Below the pieces are notes generated by a model that ran no database searches, was not told the DNA's origin, and saw nothing but the letters and a program-made list of their open reading frames with translations. Source: Thiodiazotropha sp050305975 (GTDB taxonomy: Bacteria > Pseudomonadota > Gammaproteobacteria > Chromatiales > Chromatiaceae). From it: a DNA stretch of 64,000 nucleotides. Every line of letters begins with the position of its first letter. The first letter of the stretch is position 1. Of the stretch, positions 1 through 10,079 are shown in pieces. The stretch covers positions 1 through 64,000 of the forward strand of contig JBNLGI010000188.1 in the NCBI GenBank assembly GCA_050305975.1, in the 5' to 3' direction. The translations under genes were made by a program, and so were the position numbers.

Positions 1-473
1 AAAGGTCCCCACCGTCAGCACCACGGCGCGGGCGCGGAACTTGAGCCCCATCTGGGTGACCACTCCGGTGACCCGCTCGCCCTCCACCAGCAGGTCGTCC
101 ACCGCCTGTTGGAACAGTTGCAGGTTGGGCTGGTTCTCCAGCGCGTGACGGATCGCCGCCTTGTAGCGGATGCGATCGGCCTGGGCCCGGGTGGCGCGTA
201 CCGCCGGTCCCTTGCGCGAATTGAGAATGCGAAACTGGATGCCCCCCCGGTCGGCGCCCTGTGCCATGATACCGCCAAGGGCGTCGATCTCCTTCACCAG
301 ATGGCCTTGCCGATGCCGCCGATGGCCGGATTGCAGCTCATCTGCCCCAGGGTTTCGATGTTGTGGCTCAGCAGCAGCGTGCGCGCGCCCATGCGCGCCG
401 CCGCCAGGGCGGCTTCGGTGCCGGCATGGCCGCCACCTACCACGATGACATCAAAGTCGACTTCAAAAAACAT
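1..473 (-). CDS. mnmG: MnmG, N-terminal part, with an apparent frameshift; runs off the left edge
   Basis: This is the flavoprotein subunit that, with MnmE, installs the carboxymethylaminomethyl group on U34 of certain tRNAs. The start at 473 gives a Rossmann dinucleotide-binding motif (VVGGGHAGTEAALAAARMG) followed by SCNPAIGGIGK. At about 305-306 one base appears missing: the family reads GGIGKGHLVKEIDALGG, but here the frame breaks after GGIGK and resumes in the next frame as HLVKEIDALGG. It then stays intact and highly MnmG-like (QFRILNSRKGPAVRATRAQA) to the window edge. A two-C run where three are expected suggests either a sequencing or assembly error or a genuine lesion. The gene is divergent from moxR. 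mnmE lies about 4 kb away on the same strand. Confidence 0.88.
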
Positions 474-556
474 AATGGACGTCTGGTGTAAGGGTCTCAA
501 ACAGCGGCTAGTTTAGCCGATATGAGGTGCCGGGGTCAGGCTGGAGAACGCTCAGT

Positions 557-1474
<918 letters not shown>

Positions 1475-1476
1475 CC

Positions 1477-2436
1477 ATGGCGGCCCTCACCCTCCCCGCA
1501 CGTCTGCTGCGCTTTCGTCGTCGCGCCTTCAGCGACGGTCATGGTGGCGTGGCGATCCGACCACGCAGTATCTATATCATTCCGACCCGTCAGGGCCTGC
1601 TGCTGGTCCTGGTGTTGATGCTGATGCTGGCCGGGTCGATCAACTATGGCAGCAATCTGGGCCATCTGGTCACCTTTCTGCTGGCCGGCGTCTGGCTTTC
1701 CGCCATCCTGCACACCTGGCGCAATTTGTTGGGCGTCAGCCTGCGCGCCGCCCAGGTGGCGCCGGTTTTCGCTGGTCAGGATGCCGTGTTTCAGATCCGC
1801 ATCAGCAATCCCTCCCGCCTCGATCGTTTCGGTCTCACCCTGAGGCGAGAGCAGATCCGGGGCCAATCGACCGATCTGCCGGCTTCCGAAACACGGCTGT
1901 TACAGCTACCGCTACCCACGCAACGCCGCGGTCTGCTCAGACTGCCGGAGGTCACCCTGCAGACGGTCTACCCGCTGGGCCTGTTCCGCGCCTGGAGCTA
2001 TGCCGAGCTCGACCTCAGCTGTCTGGTCTATCCGCAACCAGCTGTGACCGGCTCGCCACCGGTCGAGGCCAGTTATACGGCCAGTGACGACGGTGACCGT
2101 GGCGTCGGCGCAGACGACTTCGTCGGACTGCGTGGTTACCGCCTGGGAGACTCGCCCCGCCACATCGACTGGAAGGCCTTGGCCCGTCACCGCGGCCTGC
2201 TCAGCAAGCAGTTCGGCGGTGACCGCACCGAACGCATCGAACTCGATTGGGATCTGCTGCCGCCGGTGGATACAGAGCAGCGACTGAGTCTGATGTGCCG
2301 TTTCATCCTGCAGGCCGAAGGGGAGTCGCACTCCTACAGTCTGCGTCTACCGGGTGTCGTCATCGAACCTGGGCAGGGCGAGCAGCACAAGCATCGCTGT
2401 CTGGCTGCCCTTGCACTATACGGGGGAGCGGGGTGA
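1477..2436 (+). CDS. DUF58 domain protein
   Basis: A 319-residue membrane-anchored DUF58 protein, the usual partner of MoxR ATPases. Two hydrophobic segments lie at about residues 35-80. The cytoplasmic part carries the family signature around GLRGYRLGDSPRHIDWKALA, with the conserved GD, R, IDWK and AR residues. It sits two bases after moxR and overlaps the next gene by four bases (GTGA), which indicates translational coupling. The family role is unsettled; the link to transglutaminase-like TgpA suggests an envelope function, which is inference. Confidence 0.9.
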   Translation: MAALTLPARLLRFRRRAFSDGHGGVAIRPRSIYIIPTRQGLLLVLVLMLMLAGSINYGSNLGHLVTFLLAGVWLSAILHTWRNLLGVSLRAAQVAPVFAGQDAVFQIRISNPSRLDRFGLTLRREQIRGQSTDLPASETRLLQLPLPTQRRGLLRLPEVTLQTVYPLGLFRAWSYAELDLSCLVYPQPAVTGSPPVEASYTASDDGDRGVGADDFVGLRGYRLGDSPRHIDWKALARHRGLLSKQFGGDRTERIELDWDLLPPVDTEQRLSLMCRFILQAEGESHSYSLRLPGVVIEPGQGEQHKHRCLAALALYGGAG

Positions 2437-4424
2437 GAGCGACCACCGACCAGTCCCTCACTCCCGGTCTGCAGCTACAGCTCTATCTGCTCACCGGCCT
2501 GGTACTGCTGCCGCATGTGACTCATCTGCCACTCGTGGTCGGCCTGTTTCTGTTTGCCGCCCTCGGCTGGCGTCTGGCCAGCCTGCGCCTGCCCAAGCTT
2601 CAGCCCGGCCGCTGGCTGCTGGCGCTGGTGACCTTCATCACCGTAGTGCTGATCTACAGCCAACATCAGACCCTGCTCGGTCGGGATGCCGGCGTCTCCC
2701 TGCTTACTGCAATGCTGGTCTTGAAAACCCTCGAGGTGAGAAAGCGGCGGGATCTCACGGTCACCGTCTATATCGCCTATTTCGTCATCGTCACCCAGTT
2801 TCTTTTCAACCAGTCATTTGTCCTGCTTCTCTATCTGCTCACGATACTTGTCGGCCACACCGCGCTGCTGTTGGCGATTCACCGTGTCACTCCGGCCAGA
2901 CAGGTTCTCGAACCCTATCGCAGAACCTTCTGGATCTGTCTGCAGTCACTGCCCATCGCGCTGATTCTGTTTGTGCTGTTTCCACGATTGACCCAACCCC
3001 TGTGGCATGTCGGTCTCGACTCCAGTGCCCGCACCGGTCTCAGTGAGCGGGTCAGCCCGGGTACCATCAGCCGCTTGATCCAATCCTCGGAGGTAGCCTT
3101 CCGCGTCAGCTTCAAAGATCAGGTCCCCCCACGGGAGAATCGATACTGGCGCGCGCTGGTGATGTGGGACACAGACGGCTACAGCTGGTTCACGCGCCGG
3201 GAACAGCCTCTGGAGCTTGGCGATCAGGGACTGGTATCCGGCGACATTCCGATTGCCTATCGGGTCTTCCTCGAGCCCCATCATCAACGTTGGCTCTATG
3301 CTCTGGATATGCCCGCCAATCGTACCGGCAGCGCCACATTGACCGAGGACTTTCTGCTTCGCGCCACCGGGCCCGTCACCCAGGCAATTCAGTACGAAGC
3401 ACTCTCCTATATCGACTACCATATTCAATCCTCTCCTCCATCACAGTTGCAGCGAGCACTGCAGCTGGGCGAGAACGTAACGCCACAGCAGCGCAAACTG
3501 GTCGCGTCATGGCGCAGGGGGGGAGCGGATGCTCAGACCATAGTGCAACGCGCACTCGACTACTTTCGCGAGCAACCCTTTGTATACACCCTCAATCCAC
3601 CCACCTATCTCGACAATCCAGTGGAGCAGTTCCTGTTCGAATCCCGGGAGGGATTCTGCGAACACTATGCCTCAGCCTTTACCCAGTTGATGCGTCTGGC
3701 CGGTGTCCCGGCCCGCATGGTGATCGGTTACCAGGGAGGCGAATACAATCGCCTCGGTAATTACTACACCATGAGAAACTATGACGCTCATGCCTGGAGC
3801 GAGGTCTGGCTGGAACAGCGGGGTTGGGTGCGCGTCGATCCCACGGCGGCGGTGGCTCCCGAGCGTGTACGCAGCGCGATTCAACCCGGCCTGGGATCGA
3901 TCGGTGAACCCGTCCGTTTCGTGCGCAGTGGGGAGGACTGGGTCGGTTCGGCACTCGACAACGTCGCCATGTTGCTCGATGCCGCGGAGATCAATTGGCG
4001 GATGTGGGTGCTCGGGTACAGTCGTGACCAGCAATTCAGCCTGATGCGGGAGTTCGGTCTCGACTTCCTGTTCGGAGGAGGCTGGACCGCCATCACTCTC
4101 GGACTGGTTTTCGGTGTATTGGGGTTGATCGGACTGCGTCTGCTGAAACAGGGAGAGACGAAAGCCGCACCGGTGCTGCGTCGTTATCAGCTTTTCTGTC
4201 AACGCATGGCCGCTATCGGACTGTCGCGCACACCGCATGAGGGACCTCTCGACTACTCGAGACGCGTCTGCAAACTGCGTCCCGATCTGGCGCCGCAGAT
4301 ACGCGAGATCACCCGTCTCTACATCGGTCTGCGCTATGGCGCGCGGCAGAGCGCTTCGCAGTGGCGGGTCTTTTCAGAAAGGGTCAAGCGGTTTCGACCC
4401 CGCCGACTCAGTCGTGCAGGATAG
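2433..4424 (+). CDS. tgpA: TgpA-like membrane transglutaminase (DUF3488 / transglutaminase core)
   Basis: A 663-residue membrane protein. The N-terminal DUF3488 region has about six hydrophobic segments (residues 10-190). A transglutaminase-like core follows, with catalytic Cys409 in REGFCEHYASAF, His453 in YDAHAWSEVW and Asp469 in VRVDPTAAV. Another membrane segment and a DUF4129-like cytoplasmic tail end the protein. Pseudomonas TgpA is essential and periplasmically oriented. The start is taken as GTG 2433, giving a four-base overlap with the DUF58 stop and a GGGGGAG ribosome site just upstream; the longer frame from 2247 is a shadow of the DUF58 gene. The 3' end overlaps the convergent ydcH gene by 17 bases. 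Confidence 0.9.
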   Translation: MRATTDQSLTPGLQLQLYLLTGLVLLPHVTHLPLVVGLFLFAALGWRLASLRLPKLQPGRWLLALVTFITVVLIYSQHQTLLGRDAGVSLLTAMLVLKTLEVRKRRDLTVTVYIAYFVIVTQFLFNQSFVLLLYLLTILVGHTALLLAIHRVTPARQVLEPYRRTFWICLQSLPIALILFVLFPRLTQPLWHVGLDSSARTGLSERVSPGTISRLIQSSEVAFRVSFKDQVPPRENRYWRALVMWDTDGYSWFTRREQPLELGDQGLVSGDIPIAYRVFLEPHHQRWLYALDMPANRTGSATLTEDFLLRATGPVTQAIQYEALSYIDYHIQSSPPSQLQRALQLGENVTPQQRKLVASWRRGGADAQTIVQRALDYFREQPFVYTLNPPTYLDNPVEQFLFESREGFCEHYASAFTQLMRLAGVPARMVIGYQGGEYNRLGNYYTMRNYDAHAWSEVWLEQRGWVRVDPTAAVAPERVRSAIQPGLGSIGEPVRFVRSGEDWVGSALDNVAMLLDAAEINWRMWVLGYSRDQQFSLMREFGLDFLFGGGWTAITLGLVFGVLGLIGLRLLKQGETKAAPVLRRYQLFCQRMAAIGLSRTPHEGPLDYSRRVCKLRPDLAPQIREITRLYIGLRYGARQSASQWRVFSERVKRFRPRRLSRAG

Positions 4425-4644
4425 CGTAGAGTCTGTCCTTCAACAGCAGACGACGCTTTTTCAGCTCTTCCATATGAAAATCGGCGATCGGCGTGTTCAC
4501 CTCTTCCAGACTGCGAATGTGCGCATCGAGCCAGTCGTATTCGTCCATCAGGTTATGGAAAACCTGGTTGCTCTCGCGCAACTCGGCAATCCTTTCGGCA
4601 TACTCCGGAAATTCGTGCAGCAGATCGTGAGATTCACCCAGCAT
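4408..4644 (-). CDS. YdcH family (DUF465) small protein
   Basis: A 78-residue, charged, mostly helical protein of the DUF465/YdcH family, recognisable by DLLHEFPEYAERIAELR, then a linker and HMEELKKRRLLLKDRLYAIL. Function is unknown in the family; the sequence looks like a short antiparallel coiled coil. ATG 4644 is chosen because AAGGAGG stands seven bases upstream; an in-frame extension to 4710 lacks homology. It lies 87 bases after mnmE on the same strand and converges on tgpA with overlapping ends. Confidence 0.88.
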   Translation of the reverse strand: MLGESHDLLHEFPEYAERIAELRESNQVFHNLMDEYDWLDAHIRSLEEVNTPIADFHMEELKKRRLLLKDRLYAILHD

Positions 4645-4731
4645 GTCGGCCTCCTTCGTTCTGTTTTGCCTATTCCAACACATAACGGCCTGACTTCGCC
4701 ACGGCTGCAATGTGCCGGATCAAGGTTTTGT

Positions 4732-6078
4732 CTATTTGCCAATACAGAAGGTGGCGAAGATGCGCCCCAGCAGATCGTCCGCGCTGAATTCGCCGGTGAT
4801 CTCCGACAGGGCCTGCTGAGCCAGCCGCAGGTCCTCCGCCAACAGCTCCCCGGCCCGCTGCAGTTCCAACGCTGCATGACCCTGATCCATATACTCCAGA
4901 GATCGCTGCAGTGCGTCCAGGTGTCGGCGTCGGGCGATGAACTCCCCCTCACCCGGGGCATGATAGCCGACGCACTCTTTCAGATGCTCGATCAGCAGTT
5001 GCAGGCCTAGACCCTCACGAGCAGCGATCGATACCTCCACACCCGCTTCGGTTTCCAGCAATTCCGGCGCTCGACCGCTCAGATCGATCTTGTTACGGAC
5101 CAGTGTCAGGGGAACCTTCGGCGGGAGACTACTTCTGTCGAGCGTCAGGTGGGACGGATCGGACTGGTCATCGAATACCCAGAGGATGCGGTCGGCCTGC
5201 TCGATCTGCGCCCGGGCGCGGCGGATACCCTCCATCTCCACCGGATCGTCACTCTCTCTCAGCCCCGCGGTATCGACGATATGCAATGGCAAACCGTCGA
5301 TGGTGATGCGCTCACGCAGGATATCGCGGGTGGTGCCGGGCACCTCGGTCACGATCGCCGACTCGTAGCCGGCCAGTGCGTTGAGCAGGCTCGATTTTCC
5401 CGCATTGGGCCGTCCGGCGATGACCAGGGTCATACCGTCCCTGAGCAGCCTCCCGGTATGCGCGCTCTGAAGCAGATGTCGGGTCTGGTCGATGATGGCG
5501 AGTAAGTCAGCACTCACTTTGCCATCGCTGAGAAAATCGATCTCCTCTTCCGGAAAGTCGATTGCCGACTCCACATAGAGGCGCAACTGGATCAACCGCT
5601 CCACCAGCTGATCGACGGCTCTCGAGAACTGTCCCTGCAAGGTGCGGCTAGCCAGGCGGGCGGCGGCGGCAGACTCGGCGTCGATCAGATCGGCCACTGC
5701 CTCAGCCTGTACCAGGTCGATTTTGTTGTTCAGGAAAGCGCGTTGACTGAACTCACCGGGCTGTGCCAGGCGCGCACCCAGTTGCAGGCAGCGCTGCAAC
5801 AGCAGGTCCATGACAATCGGTCCGCCGTGACCCTGCAGCTCCAGCACATTCTCGCCGGTGAAAGAGTGGGGGGCAGGAAAAAACAGCGCGATACCTTCAT
5901 CGATGACTTCTCCGGTCTTATCTCTGAAGGCGCAGTATCGGGCCATGCGCGGGGACGGCAGGGCACCGATGACGGCCTCTGCGATAGCGTCAATCTTGGG
6001 ACCGCTGACGCGTACGATACCGACACCGCCACGACCGGGCGGTGTCGCGATGGCGGCGATGGTGTCAGCTGACGGCAT
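4732..6078 (-). CDS. mnmE: tRNA modification GTPase MnmE
   Basis: A 448-residue GTPase that acts with MnmG on wobble U34 of tRNA. The N-terminal folate-binding domain starts IAAIATPPGRGGVGIVRVSG. A helical domain follows. The G domain has the P-loop GRPNAGKSS at about 222-230, DTAGLRE (G3) and NKID (G4). The protein ends in FCIGK, the invariant C-terminal cysteine motif. Length is typical. It follows yidC by 18 bases on the same strand, the usual rpmH-rnpA-yidD-yidC-mnmE order. Confidence 0.97.
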   Translation of the reverse strand: MPSADTIAAIATPPGRGGVGIVRVSGPKIDAIAEAVIGALPSPRMARYCAFRDKTGEVIDEGIALFFPAPHSFTGENVLELQGHGGPIVMDLLLQRCLQLGARLAQPGEFSQRAFLNNKIDLVQAEAVADLIDAESAAAARLASRTLQGQFSRAVDQLVERLIQLRLYVESAIDFPEEEIDFLSDGKVSADLLAIIDQTRHLLQSAHTGRLLRDGMTLVIAGRPNAGKSSLLNALAGYESAIVTEVPGTTRDILRERITIDGLPLHIVDTAGLRESDDPVEMEGIRRARAQIEQADRILWVFDDQSDPSHLTLDRSSLPPKVPLTLVRNKIDLSGRAPELLETEAGVEVSIAAREGLGLQLLIEHLKECVGYHAPGEGEFIARRRHLDALQRSLEYMDQGHAALELQRAGELLAEDLRLAQQALSEITGEFSADDLLGRIFATFCIGK

Positions 6079-6096
6079 CGCGACGCCGGAAGCTCG

Positions 6097-7752
6097 TCAG
6101 CCGGCCATCCTCTCGATCTTGCGCGTGATATACCACTGCTGAACGATGGAAACGATGTTGTTGACCACCCAGTAGAGCACCAGACCCGCCGGAAAAAAGG
6201 CGAAGAAAACGGTGAAGACGAAGGGCAACGACATCATGATCTTGGCCTGCATCGGATCGGGCGGCGCCGGATTCAACTTCTGCTGCACGAACATGGAGAC
6301 ACCCATGATCAGGGGCAGGATGAAATAGGGGTCCTTGTCGGAGAGGCTCTCGATCCAGAGGATCCAGGGCGCCTGGCGCATCTCGACGGTCTCCAGCAGC
6401 ACCCAGTAGAGGGCGATGAAGACCGGGATCTGTACCAGGATCGGCAGGCAGCCGCCAAGCGGATTGATCTTCTCCTTCTTGTACATCTCCATCATGGCCT
6501 GATTCAGCCGCTGCTTGTCATCGCCGTAACGGTCACGCAGGGCCTGCAGCCGCGGCGTCATCTTGCGCATGTTGGCCATCGACTTGTAGCTGGTCTCGGA
6601 GAGCTTGTAGAAGGCCGCCTTGATCATCAAGGTCAGAATGATGATCGACCAGCCCCAGTTACCGACGAAATCGTGGATGGTCTCGAGCAGCCAGAAGATC
6701 GGCTTGGCGATCACCGTCAGCCAGCCGTAGTCGACGGTCAGCTCGAGCCCTTCGGCGATGGTCTCCAGTTTGTCCTGCAGTTTGGGACCGATGTAGAGCT
6801 GCCTGGAGAGCGACTTCTGTTCGCCGGGGGCTACGGTGATGGTGGGAGAGTAGCTGCCGAGGAGGTATTTCCCACCGGCCAAGGCATTGGTGTAGTAGTG
6901 CTCCACCTGTTCCTTCGGCGGAATCCAGGCACTGAGGAAATAGTGCTGGATCATCGCCAGCCAACCCCGATCCGTATCGATGTTGAGGCTCTTCTTGGCC
7001 ATCTCCTCGAAATCGATCTTGTCGTACTTGTCGGTGGGGTTGTAGATCACACCGCCGGTGTAGGTGTAGGTGGTAAAGCCGGACGACTTGCTCGCCGGTT
7101 CGGTGCGCTGCAATTGTCCGTAGTCTCGAGCCGCCCAATTGGCGCTGGACTGGTTGTCTATCTCATGACGTACATCGAGCAGATAGCTGCCGCGGCGCAA
7201 CCGGATATGTTTGGTGACGGTTACACCGTCATCGCTCTTCCACACCAGGGGGATGTCGATCGTATCCGCCCCGTCGGCTAGGGTGTAGTGGGTCTTTTCA
7301 GCCGTGAACCGGGCTTCATGGGAAGGTGCCTTGCTCTTATCGCTGCCGATCAGGCCGGACTGGGCGATATAGATGTTCGGAGCATCGGGAGTGAGCAGTT
7401 CGACCTTCCTGCCCGGTTGATCAAGCGAGACGGGGTAGTCCAGCAGAAAAGCGCTGAGTACGGTACCGCCCTGAGTGGAGATCTCCAGTCTGAGCAGATC
7501 GGTCTCCACGGTAACGCGATCCGCCTTCGCGGTTACGCTCTGTGTCACGCCCTGCGGGATTTCGCTAGAGACAGCGGGCACTTCAGCATTGACATCGGCA
7601 TTCGGCACCCCGGCCGCCAGGTTTTCGGGGGGGGTCTGAGACACCTCGCTGGTGCTCTTGGCCGGCGCGACGTAATCCTGTTGCCAGGCTTGGTAGATCA
7701 TCAGCCCCAGAAAGGCCAGAGTGAAGAAGAGAATCAGTCGTAGGTTATCCAT
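6097..7752 (-). CDS. yidC: Membrane protein insertase YidC
   Basis: A 551-residue Oxa1/YidC insertase of the inner membrane. The first transmembrane segment is MDNLRLILFFTLAFLGLMIY. A large periplasmic beta domain (about residues 50-330) follows, then the conserved insertase core with WGWSIIILTLMIKAAFY, MTPRLQALRDRYGDD, GGCLPILVQIPVFIALYWVL and VLYWVVNNIVSIVQQW. The frame can be extended to 7923 but that part is antisense to yidD codons; the MDNLR start is family-typical. It overlaps yidD by eight bases. Confidence 0.97.
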   Translation of the reverse strand: MDNLRLILFFTLAFLGLMIYQAWQQDYVAPAKSTSEVSQTPPENLAAGVPNADVNAEVPAVSSEIPQGVTQSVTAKADRVTVETDLLRLEISTQGGTVLSAFLLDYPVSLDQPGRKVELLTPDAPNIYIAQSGLIGSDKSKAPSHEARFTAEKTHYTLADGADTIDIPLVWKSDDGVTVTKHIRLRRGSYLLDVRHEIDNQSSANWAARDYGQLQRTEPASKSSGFTTYTYTGGVIYNPTDKYDKIDFEEMAKKSLNIDTDRGWLAMIQHYFLSAWIPPKEQVEHYYTNALAGGKYLLGSYSPTITVAPGEQKSLSRQLYIGPKLQDKLETIAEGLELTVDYGWLTVIAKPIFWLLETIHDFVGNWGWSIIILTLMIKAAFYKLSETSYKSMANMRKMTPRLQALRDRYGDDKQRLNQAMMEMYKKEKINPLGGCLPILVQIPVFIALYWVLLETVEMRQAPWILWIESLSDKDPYFILPLIMGVSMFVQQKLNPAPPDPMQAKIMMSLPFVFTVFFAFFPAGLVLYWVVNNIVSIVQQWYITRKIERMAG

Positions 7753-7981
7753 GTAACTGCTTTTTCGTAGGTTCGGGTACAGGATCCACACCGCCCTCGT
7801 GCCAGGGATGGCAATGCGAGAGACGACGCATCGAGAGCCAAAGCCCCCGTAGAGCTCCGTGCTTCTCGACCGCTTCGACGGCGTAGGCGGAGCAACTCGG
7901 ATAGAAACGGCAATGCTGGCCAACGAAGGGGCTCAGTATTGTCTGATAGGCCTTGATCAGAAAGATCACTAGAGTACGCAT
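7745..7981 (-). CDS. yidD: Membrane protein insertion efficiency factor YidD
   Basis: A 78-residue YidD protein with an amphipathic N-terminus and the conserved cysteines in HCRFYPSCSAYAVEAVEKHGA, then GLWLSMRRLSHCHPW and GGVDPVP. The family aids YidC-mediated insertion. It overlaps both rnpA (upstream, 13 bases) and yidC (downstream, 8 bases), so translation is probably coupled. Confidence 0.95.
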   Translation of the reverse strand: MRTLVIFLIKAYQTILSPFVGQHCRFYPSCSAYAVEAVEKHGALRGLWLSMRRLSHCHPWHEGGVDPVPEPTKKQLHG

Positions 7982-8334
7982 CGTTCAGCCACTCTCAGCC
8001 AATGTTGATGCAACGACTCAAAGCAGCCGTTGTTATCGGTCCGGCCGATACCGCGCCGGGTGACCACCACCAGATCAAGACCCACGAGATGCTGCTGGTG
8101 TTTTCGGAAACTCTCACGAATCACTCGCTTGATCCGATTGCGATCGACGGCACGGCGGGTGTTCTTTTTGGATACAGCCAAACCCAATCTTGCATGGCGC
8201 AAACCATTGTGCCTTGCGAGCACCAGGAAAATGTCATCGACGGACCTTGCACCATCGCTAAAAACCCGACGGTACTCGTCGGGTTTCACTAACCTTAGTT
8301 CCCGGGGAAATCTGGCCCCCGTCTCGTTGGGCAA
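7969..8334 (-). CDS. rnpA: Ribonuclease P protein component
   Basis: A 121-residue basic protein, the protein cofactor of RNase P, which trims the 5' leader of pre-tRNA. It has the family RNR motif region: LGLAVSKKNTRRAVDRNRIKR followed by VIRESFR. It lies nine bases after rpmH. The length is typical. Confidence 0.95.
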   Translation of the reverse strand: MPNETGARFPRELRLVKPDEYRRVFSDGARSVDDIFLVLARHNGLRHARLGLAVSKKNTRRAVDRNRIKRVIRESFRKHQQHLVGLDLVVVTRRGIGRTDNNGCFESLHQHWLRVAERCVL

Positions 8335-8343
8335 GCCCGTCGA

Positions 8344-8478
8344 TCAGAGCGCCAGCCGTGCACGGCCCTTGGCGCGTCGCGCCTTGAGTACTTTACGACC
8401 GTTACGGGTGGCCATACGGGCACGAAAACCGTGAGTACGCGCTCTTTTCAGATTGCTGGGTTGAAACGTTCTTTTCAT
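8344..8478 (-). CDS. rpmH: 50S ribosomal protein L34
   Basis: A 44-residue ribosomal protein read directly from the reverse strand: it starts MKRTFQPSNLKRARTHGF and contains RMATRNGRKVLKARRAKGR, which is unmistakable L34. It begins the leftward rpmH-rnpA-yidD-yidC-mnmE operon and is divergent from dnaA. It is a short gene that an ORF caller with a 60-residue cutoff misses. Confidence 0.97.
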   Translation of the reverse strand: MKRTFQPSNLKRARTHGFRARMATRNGRKVLKARRAKGRARLAL

Positions 8479-8542
8479 AACTGTCTACCGGTAGATCTAA
8501 TTCGGCAAATCCGTTGGGATTCACGTCGAAAAAAAGAGGCGT

Positions 8543-8572
8543 AGAGTAGTCGCTATGGCCATCGCCTGTCAA
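8543..8572 (-). promoter_or_regulatory. Probable sigma-70 promoter of rpmH
   Basis: On the minus strand a perfect -35 box TTGACA (8567-8572) is followed after 18 bases by TACTCT (8543-8548), a fair -10. This predicts transcription starting near 8536, about 60 bases before the rpmH ATG. Confidence 0.55.
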
Positions 8573-8616
8573 TAGAGTACTGCCTATCAAAACCCCTCGC
8601 CCAATCGCTCGGAAAC

Positions 8617-8625
8617 TGTGGATAA
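8617..8625 (-). promoter_or_regulatory. DnaA box
   Basis: An exact 9-base match to TTATCCACA on the minus strand, in the rpmH-dnaA divergent region. It probably takes part in autoregulation of dnaA or in the origin. Confidence 0.65.
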
Positions 8626-8747
8626 CCTGTCTCCGCGGGAGTAGACTTGTCGGTCCCACACCCTATCGGGTGCCTCCAGTCTTCGCTGTCGCATCTGACA
8701 GCAGAACGATCGAACACCAGACATACAGGTCAGCTAGGAGAGAAGTT

Positions 8748-10079
8748 TTGGATCTTTGGCAACGCTGTGCGGAACAACTGGAACAGGAACTGCCGGCCCA
8801 GCAGTTCAACACCTGGATACGTCCGCTGCAGGTTGTCGAAGAACCTCAGGAGCTCAAACTGCTGGCGCCAAACCGTTTCGTTCTGGATTGGGTGAAAAAC
8901 CACTATCTGGAGACTATCCAGAACCTACTGCTCAATCTCTGTCCCGAGCGCTCTCCGCAGGTCAGGGTGGAAATCGGCAGCCGTAAAAAACCACAACCGA
9001 TGCATAAACCGGAAGCCACTCCCAGCCTCTTTGCAGGGGCGGAACGCCAGGCGCCGATTGAGAGTAACCTGAATCCCAGTTTTGTCTTCGATACCTTCGT
9101 CGAGGGCAAATCGAACCAACTGGCTCGTGCCGCTTCGATGCAGATCGGCGCGAATCCCGGCAAGGCCTACAACCCGCTCTTCATCTATGGCGGCGTCGGT
9201 CTCGGCAAGACCCATCTCATGCATGCGGTCGGCAACATGATGCTGAAGAAGAATCCCCAGGCACGTGTGGTCTATCTTCACTCGGAGCGTTTCGTAGCCG
9301 AGATGGTCAAGGCACTGCAGCACAATACCATCGAGCAGTTCAAGAAGAAGTACCGATCGGTCAACGCACTGCTGATCGACGATATCCAATTCTTCGCCGG
9401 CAAGGAACGCTCGCAGGAGGAGTTCTTCCATACCTTCAACGCGCTGTTCGAATCGCAACAGCAGATCATCCTCTCCAGCGATCGCTTCCCAAAAGAGGTG
9501 TCGGGTCTTGAGGAGCGACTTAAATCACGATTCGGCTGGGGTCTGACCGTGGCTATAGAACCACCGGACCTGGAAACACGAGTCGCCATCCTGCAGAGCA
9601 AGGCGTTACAACTGAATGCGGAGCTGCCCAGCGAAGTCGCCTTTTTCATGGGCAAGCGCATTCGTTCAAATATTCGTGAATTGGAGGGAGCCTTACGCCG
9701 GGTCATCGCCAACGCCACCTTCACCGGGAAGGAGATCAATCTCGATTTCGCAAAGAACGCGCTGCGCGACATGATCGCCGCCCACGACAAGCAGGTCACG
9801 ATCGAGAATATACAGAAAACGGTCGCCGAGTATTTTCAAATTCGCACATCCGACCTGATCTCCGCCAAACGCAGCCGCTCCATCGCACGACCGCGTCAGA
9901 TCGCCATGACTCTGGCCAAGGAACTGACGAACCACAGTCTACCTGAAATTGGCAATGCCTTCGGCGGACGCGACCATACCACGGTTATCCATGCGACAAG
10001 AAAGGTGAAGGAACTGCGCGACAGCGACGCTCGCATCGCCGAGGATTATTCGAACCTGTTGAGAACACTCAGCAGTTGA
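8748..10079 (+). CDS. dnaA: Chromosomal replication initiator DnaA
   Basis: A 443-residue initiator ATPase. Domain I begins DLWQRCAEQLEQELPAQQF and contains TWIRPLQ; a variable linker follows. The AAA+ domain starts at NPSFVFDTFVEGKSN with Walker A GGVGLGKTH at about 148-156 and Walker B LLIDDIQFF. The C-terminal box-binding domain contains ISAKRSRSIARPRQIAM and GGRDHTTVIHA. The start is taken as TTG 8748, with AGGAG seven bases upstream and the enteric-like N-terminus directly after it; an in-frame start at 8670 would add 26 unrelated residues. It is divergent from rpmH. Confidence 0.96.
   Translation: MDLWQRCAEQLEQELPAQQFNTWIRPLQVVEEPQELKLLAPNRFVLDWVKNHYLETIQNLLLNLCPERSPQVRVEIGSRKKPQPMHKPEATPSLFAGAERQAPIESNLNPSFVFDTFVEGKSNQLARAASMQIGANPGKAYNPLFIYGGVGLGKTHLMHAVGNMMLKKNPQARVVYLHSERFVAEMVKALQHNTIEQFKKKYRSVNALLIDDIQFFAGKERSQEEFFHTFNALFESQQQIILSSDRFPKEVSGLEERLKSRFGWGLTVAIEPPDLETRVAILQSKALQLNAELPSEVAFFMGKRIRSNIRELEGALRRVIANATFTGKEINLDFAKNALRDMIAAHDKQVTIENIQKTVAEYFQIRTSDLISAKRSRSIARPRQIAMTLAKELTNHSLPEIGNAFGGRDHTTVIHATRKVKELRDSDARIAEDYSNLLRTLSS

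Noticed and set aside
8670..8747. N-terminal extension of dnaA from ATG 8670
   Set aside because: The 26 extra residues do not resemble DnaA, while TTG 8748 has AGGAG and the family N-terminus.
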